DNA from: Trematomus loennbergii
Taxonomy: Eukaryota > Chordata > Actinopteri > Perciformes > Nototheniidae
Direction of reading: 5' to 3'
DNA length: 64,000 bases
NCBI GenBank assembly: GCA_012861695.1
Contig: JAAOOA010000002.1
Span: 32,942,873 to 33,006,872 of the forward strand
The notes beneath the pieces were generated by a model. That model did not search any database. It saw only the letters and a program-made list of their open reading frames with translations, and was not told the DNA's origin. Positions 26,982 to 64,000 of this stretch are shown in pieces. How positions within the stretch are numbered: the stretch's first letter is position 1; every line of letters begins with the position of its first letter. The position numbers and the translations under genes are program-made.

Positions 26982-27287
26982 TCAACATTTGCCTGATGAA
27001 AGAAAACAAATCCCATCACTGTTCAGTTTTGTGCATTCATCTTCAAGAAGATGAGCATATCTGCTCTCTGGATCCAAACGGGCCCTTTCACAGCGTAGGA
27101 TATCACCTGCTAAACTGAACACTCTCTCGCTTGGCACGCTGCTTCCCTGAACACAAAGGTACTTGGTTGCCATACGAGACAGCATTGGTTGGAGATTGGA
27201 TGTGTTGCCACCTTTCCCAGAAATAAACTTCTTGCAGTGGTTACAGACCCCACCATTCAGACTGGCAGTGGTTACAGACCCCACCAT
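26982..27287 (-). pseudogene. hAT transposase remnant: BED-like finger piece joined to dimerisation domain
   Basis: The 101-codon minus-strand frame has two recognisable pieces. Residues about 14-33 contain VCNHCKK followed by GKGGNTSNL, as in the BED zinc finger that binds DNA in hAT transposases. Residues about 40-85 contain ATKYLCVQGSSVPSERVFSL followed by AGDILRCERARLDPE, the C-terminal hAT dimerisation region. The whole RNase-H catalytic core between them is missing, so an internal deletion fused the first and last domains. The start codon lies inside the 31-bp tandem array, so the true N-terminus is lost. The product could not catalyse transposition. Confidence 0.75.
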
Positions 27288-27512
27288 TCAGACTGGCAGT
27301 GGTTACAGACCCCACCATTCAGACTGGCAGTGGTTACAGACCCCACCATTCAGACAGGCAGTGGTTACAGACCCCACCATTCAGACTGGCAGTGGTTACA
27401 GACCCCACCATTCAGACAGGCAGTGGTTACAGACCCCACCATTCAGACTGGCAGTGGTTACAGACCCCACCATTCAGACAGGCAGTGGTTACAGACCCCA
27501 CCATTCAGACTG
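27234..27512. repeat. 31-bp tandem array, nine copies
   Basis: The unit starts GCAGTGGTTACAGACCCCAC and continues to CAGACTG or CAGACAG. Nine near-identical copies run head to tail. From copy 3 to copy 9 the CAGACTG and CAGACAG forms alternate strictly, giving a 62-bp higher-order period. Because 31 is not divisible by three, all three plus-strand phases stay open across the array and give spurious repetitive frames. On the minus strand the unit encodes the stretch leading into the BED finger, so the array grew out of transposase coding sequence. Confidence 0.95.
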
Positions 27513-27746
27513 GCAGTCATATGCAGCCACACTTTAGATTTTCAAAAGTGACTTGGTTGCAGAGTTTCACTGCGAAATTGACATCGTAATTCCGACGGTT
27601 TGTGCACAAGTTTAAGGATATTATGCCTCACTTTTATAAAAAAAAAAGTATCGAAAACCGGATCTGATTTCGGTACGGTATACCGTAGCCACCAGTAACC
27701 GGTATTTCGGTAATACCGGGAACCGGTATGCATCCCTACTTGTCAC

Positions 27747-27956
27747 CAATGACTTGTCACTGTCACAGGCTGCTACCTATTCTCTACTGGGGCACTGTAA
27801 TACGTTACTTTAAAACTTTGTATATAGTATATTGAGCTATTGTATATTGCATACTTTTATTGAGATGTATCATCTGTATTGTAATTTTGGAGCAACCTGG
27901 CAAAAAGAATTTCCTTCGGGATTAATAAAGTTCTATCTAATCGAATCTAATCTAAT
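27747..27956 (+). mobile_element. LINE 3' UTR and tail, continuing from 26014
   Basis: The segment ends TTTCCTTCGGGATTAATAAA followed by GTTCTATCTAATCGAATCTA. This is the 3' end typical of Rex1-like fish LINEs, with a short tandem tail. It belongs to the reverse transcriptase remnant at 24643-26014, from which it is separated only by the two hAT elements. Confidence 0.75.
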
Positions 27957-28052
27957 TTGTGGGCCATATTCCATTATACTTTTAGAATTTGCTGAGGGCC
28001 GATTCAAAATGGTCCGCATTTGGCCCCCGGGCCGTAGTTTGGACACCCTGTT
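27957..28052. repeat. terminus of an old hAT-like repeat
   Basis: It ends GGCCCCCGGGCCGTAGTTTG followed by GACACCCTG. This terminal pattern is widespread in vertebrate hAT repeats with GGCCC-rich ends. It is probably the right end of the relic at 24251-24642. Confidence 0.5.
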
Positions 28053-29209
28053 TTAAGCAAAGGTCCCCAAAGTTCAATAGTTTTTCCAGCTTCTCTAATG
28101 TGAATGTAATGCCTGTTTACTTTATCTTCTAAAATGTTAAACCATTAGAAAAAAAACAAGCAATTGATATTCCTTAACTTGAGCTCTGCAATAATATTTT
28201 CTTTGCCATTTTCTAACTAGCTGTGGCTATTAAGTTTTATGTGTTTTGGGCTCATTTAGTCACACTTCTTAGTCACACCACAGGAATCCTTGACTGCTGA
28301 TTCTGCAGGAAACAAGTGAAGCTTTGTTCTAGCTAAGCACAGAGATGTTTCAGGCATTACTTCTGTGTCACAAATCTGTCTTTTCCTTCCGGTCTTTTAT
28401 GAAGTGAAGGCTCTGGGAGGCGCGCTGCGTTTATCTTGTTAGACAGACAGCATGATTTCTAAGAGTTTTTTAAGCATCTTAAATGTTTTTTCTCTCATGT
28501 ACATTGGCAGCACAGCACTGGTTCGTCCCCACTGCTGAGTGTTGACTGAATAATTGCAGTGCTGGCTGGATGTTATTCTCTCTAAAGGACAGGAACACTG
28601 CAGGCTAAAAAGGAACAGGAAATGTTGGGGGGTTTTCTGGTAATATTGCTGCTGGTGCTAAAACTAACAAGGTCAATTTTCTTGATGTGCATGCTTTACT
28701 TTCCACTGGCTCCAAGTACCTGCTGCCTTTTCCCAAATGTAGTTTAAAAGATGTAATCCTGACTTTTGGGTTCCTGTAGGGAATTAATCACAGCTTGATT
28801 CTTCAATTTCCTCTAATCTGCTGATTGTCGGTTTAAAGTTTGACATTTACTACTTGTACCAACTGTTCACTTTAAATGAAATATTTAATACCAAAATATA
28901 TTCAACAAAATTTGACTCACAGCGGTCTCTAGTTGGTGTAATATAATCAAATAAGAATACAAATCAGCTTGTGACTGTGAGGAGTAAAGATATAATGAAT
29001 CTCCAAGTGTTAGGCCAACATAATACTCTTATCAGTAATTGACTGATCGTGTAGGAAATGAAACTGCTCTTGTAGCACTGATCGCCTGCAGGTAGCTAAT
29101 TCCTTCCTTGCCTTTCGATGGCACACTGTAATAATGTCTATACTGTATTTCGTGCTTCATTTATTGTGTTGCTAATTAAGTGTCTGATTTTGTGTTTTCT
29201 CGTTTAAAG
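28053..29209. other. end of intron 1, acceptor at 29208-29209
   Basis: Non-coding DNA leading to the acceptor of the first ncam1 exon in the window (TTTTCTCGTTTAAAG). No gene or repeat is recognised. Confidence 0.7.
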
Positions 29210-63608
<34,399 letters not shown>

Positions 63609-64000
63609 GTGAGTAAAGACAGCCCCCGAGCACACAGCCTTCAACTGCTCAAGTCTTTTTTATTTAGTTGTTGTGCATTGCACTCCACTTCTAAGAATAA
63701 TTATCAAATTCGACAGCAAACAATTCGACCCGTTTAACAAAGAAAAAGAAAACGTCATGTCATTCTTGGGTGGAGTCCACTGAACTGTGTTGCTTTTCTG
63801 TTTTTATTCCCTTTCAGAGGGATTACTACTCTTTGTGTTTCTTCTCCAGTCTTTAGAGATGTGTCTCATTGTATCAAGGTTGAAGCAATACCAGTTAAAG
63901 ACACTAAAGCTTGTAGTCCTCTTGAGTGTAGTCAACTCACATGAAGCCATCTCTCATTATCAGCAGGAGAATCAGTCACTGGTACTCTTTAACCCTTACG
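63609..64000. other. start of the following ncam1 intron
   Basis: Non-coding sequence to the window edge; no further exon is recognised. Confidence 0.8.

Larger units (their letters stand above)
26558..27738 (-). mobile_element. hAT element B, non-autonomous, 1181 bp
   Basis: The termini TAGGGATGCAT and ATGCATCCCTA are perfect inverted repeats, flanked by CTTGTCAC (26550-26557 and 27739-27746). Subterminal CGATACCG and ACCGGTAT motifs crowd both ends. A minus-strand transposase remnant (26982-27287) and a 31-bp tandem array (27234-27512) fill the middle. It is an internally deleted copy of a BED-finger hAT transposon. Confidence 0.87.

Noticed and set aside
27234..27512. Possible CRISPR-like array
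   Set aside because: Units are contiguous with no spacers, and the genome is vertebrate.
27163..27589. Three overlapping plus-strand frames of 96-124 codons with repeats
   Set aside because: They are phase artefacts of a 31-bp tandem array, which stays open in all three phases.

Overview
The window is vertebrate DNA, almost certainly from a spiny-rayed (percomorph) teleost. The reasons are sparse GT-AG-split exons, long dinucleotide microsatellites, and a fish-type transposon load (Tc1/mariner, several hAT elements, Harbinger, a Kolobok-like MITE, and L2/Rex-type LINE tails). It carries one host gene on the plus strand: the neural cell adhesion molecule NCAM1 (ncam1; which teleost paralogue is not resolved). 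The long open frames in the first 29 kb are repeat artefacts or transposon genes.

Layout. 1-29209 is the 3' part of the large first intron; the signal-peptide exon is not in the window. It contains an 8-bp-TSD hAT element (4261-6766) with an apparently intact Tc1-like transposon inserted in it (4565-6173, 334-aa DD34E transposase). It also has a hAT MITE (8039-8352), a Kolobok-like MITE (12904-13247), a (GT)n tract (22384-22645) and a stacked transposon block (about 23580-28052). In that block a decayed LINE has been hit by two different hAT elements that share one 8-bp target site. From 29210 to 63608 there are 16 constitutive coding exons: five Ig domains, two fibronectin III domains, the transmembrane exon and the first cytoplasmic exon. 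Two tiny alternative exons were read from the sequence: a 30-nt VASE-type exon (44762-44791) and a 3-nt AAG microexon (57466-57468). The window ends in the cytoplasmic region, before any NCAM-180-specific or final exon.

Exon phases join correctly throughout (about 782 codons) except for two apparent single-G deletions, one in the Ig5 exon and one in the second exon of FN1. Both lie in G-rich runs, and everything around them is well conserved, so a base-calling error is more likely than a dead gene. Protein-level points of interest are the two Ig5 N-glycan sequons that carry polysialic acid in mammals, an altered FN1 acidic patch, a shorter juxtamembrane cytoplasmic segment that keeps its four cysteines, and a (CA)n microsatellite directly abutting a splice donor.

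I found no prokaryotic-style system, CRISPR array or convincing RNA gene. The most interesting material is the micro-exon splicing of ncam1 and the transposon stratigraphy. Identities rest on recognising protein families by eye; no database search was run.
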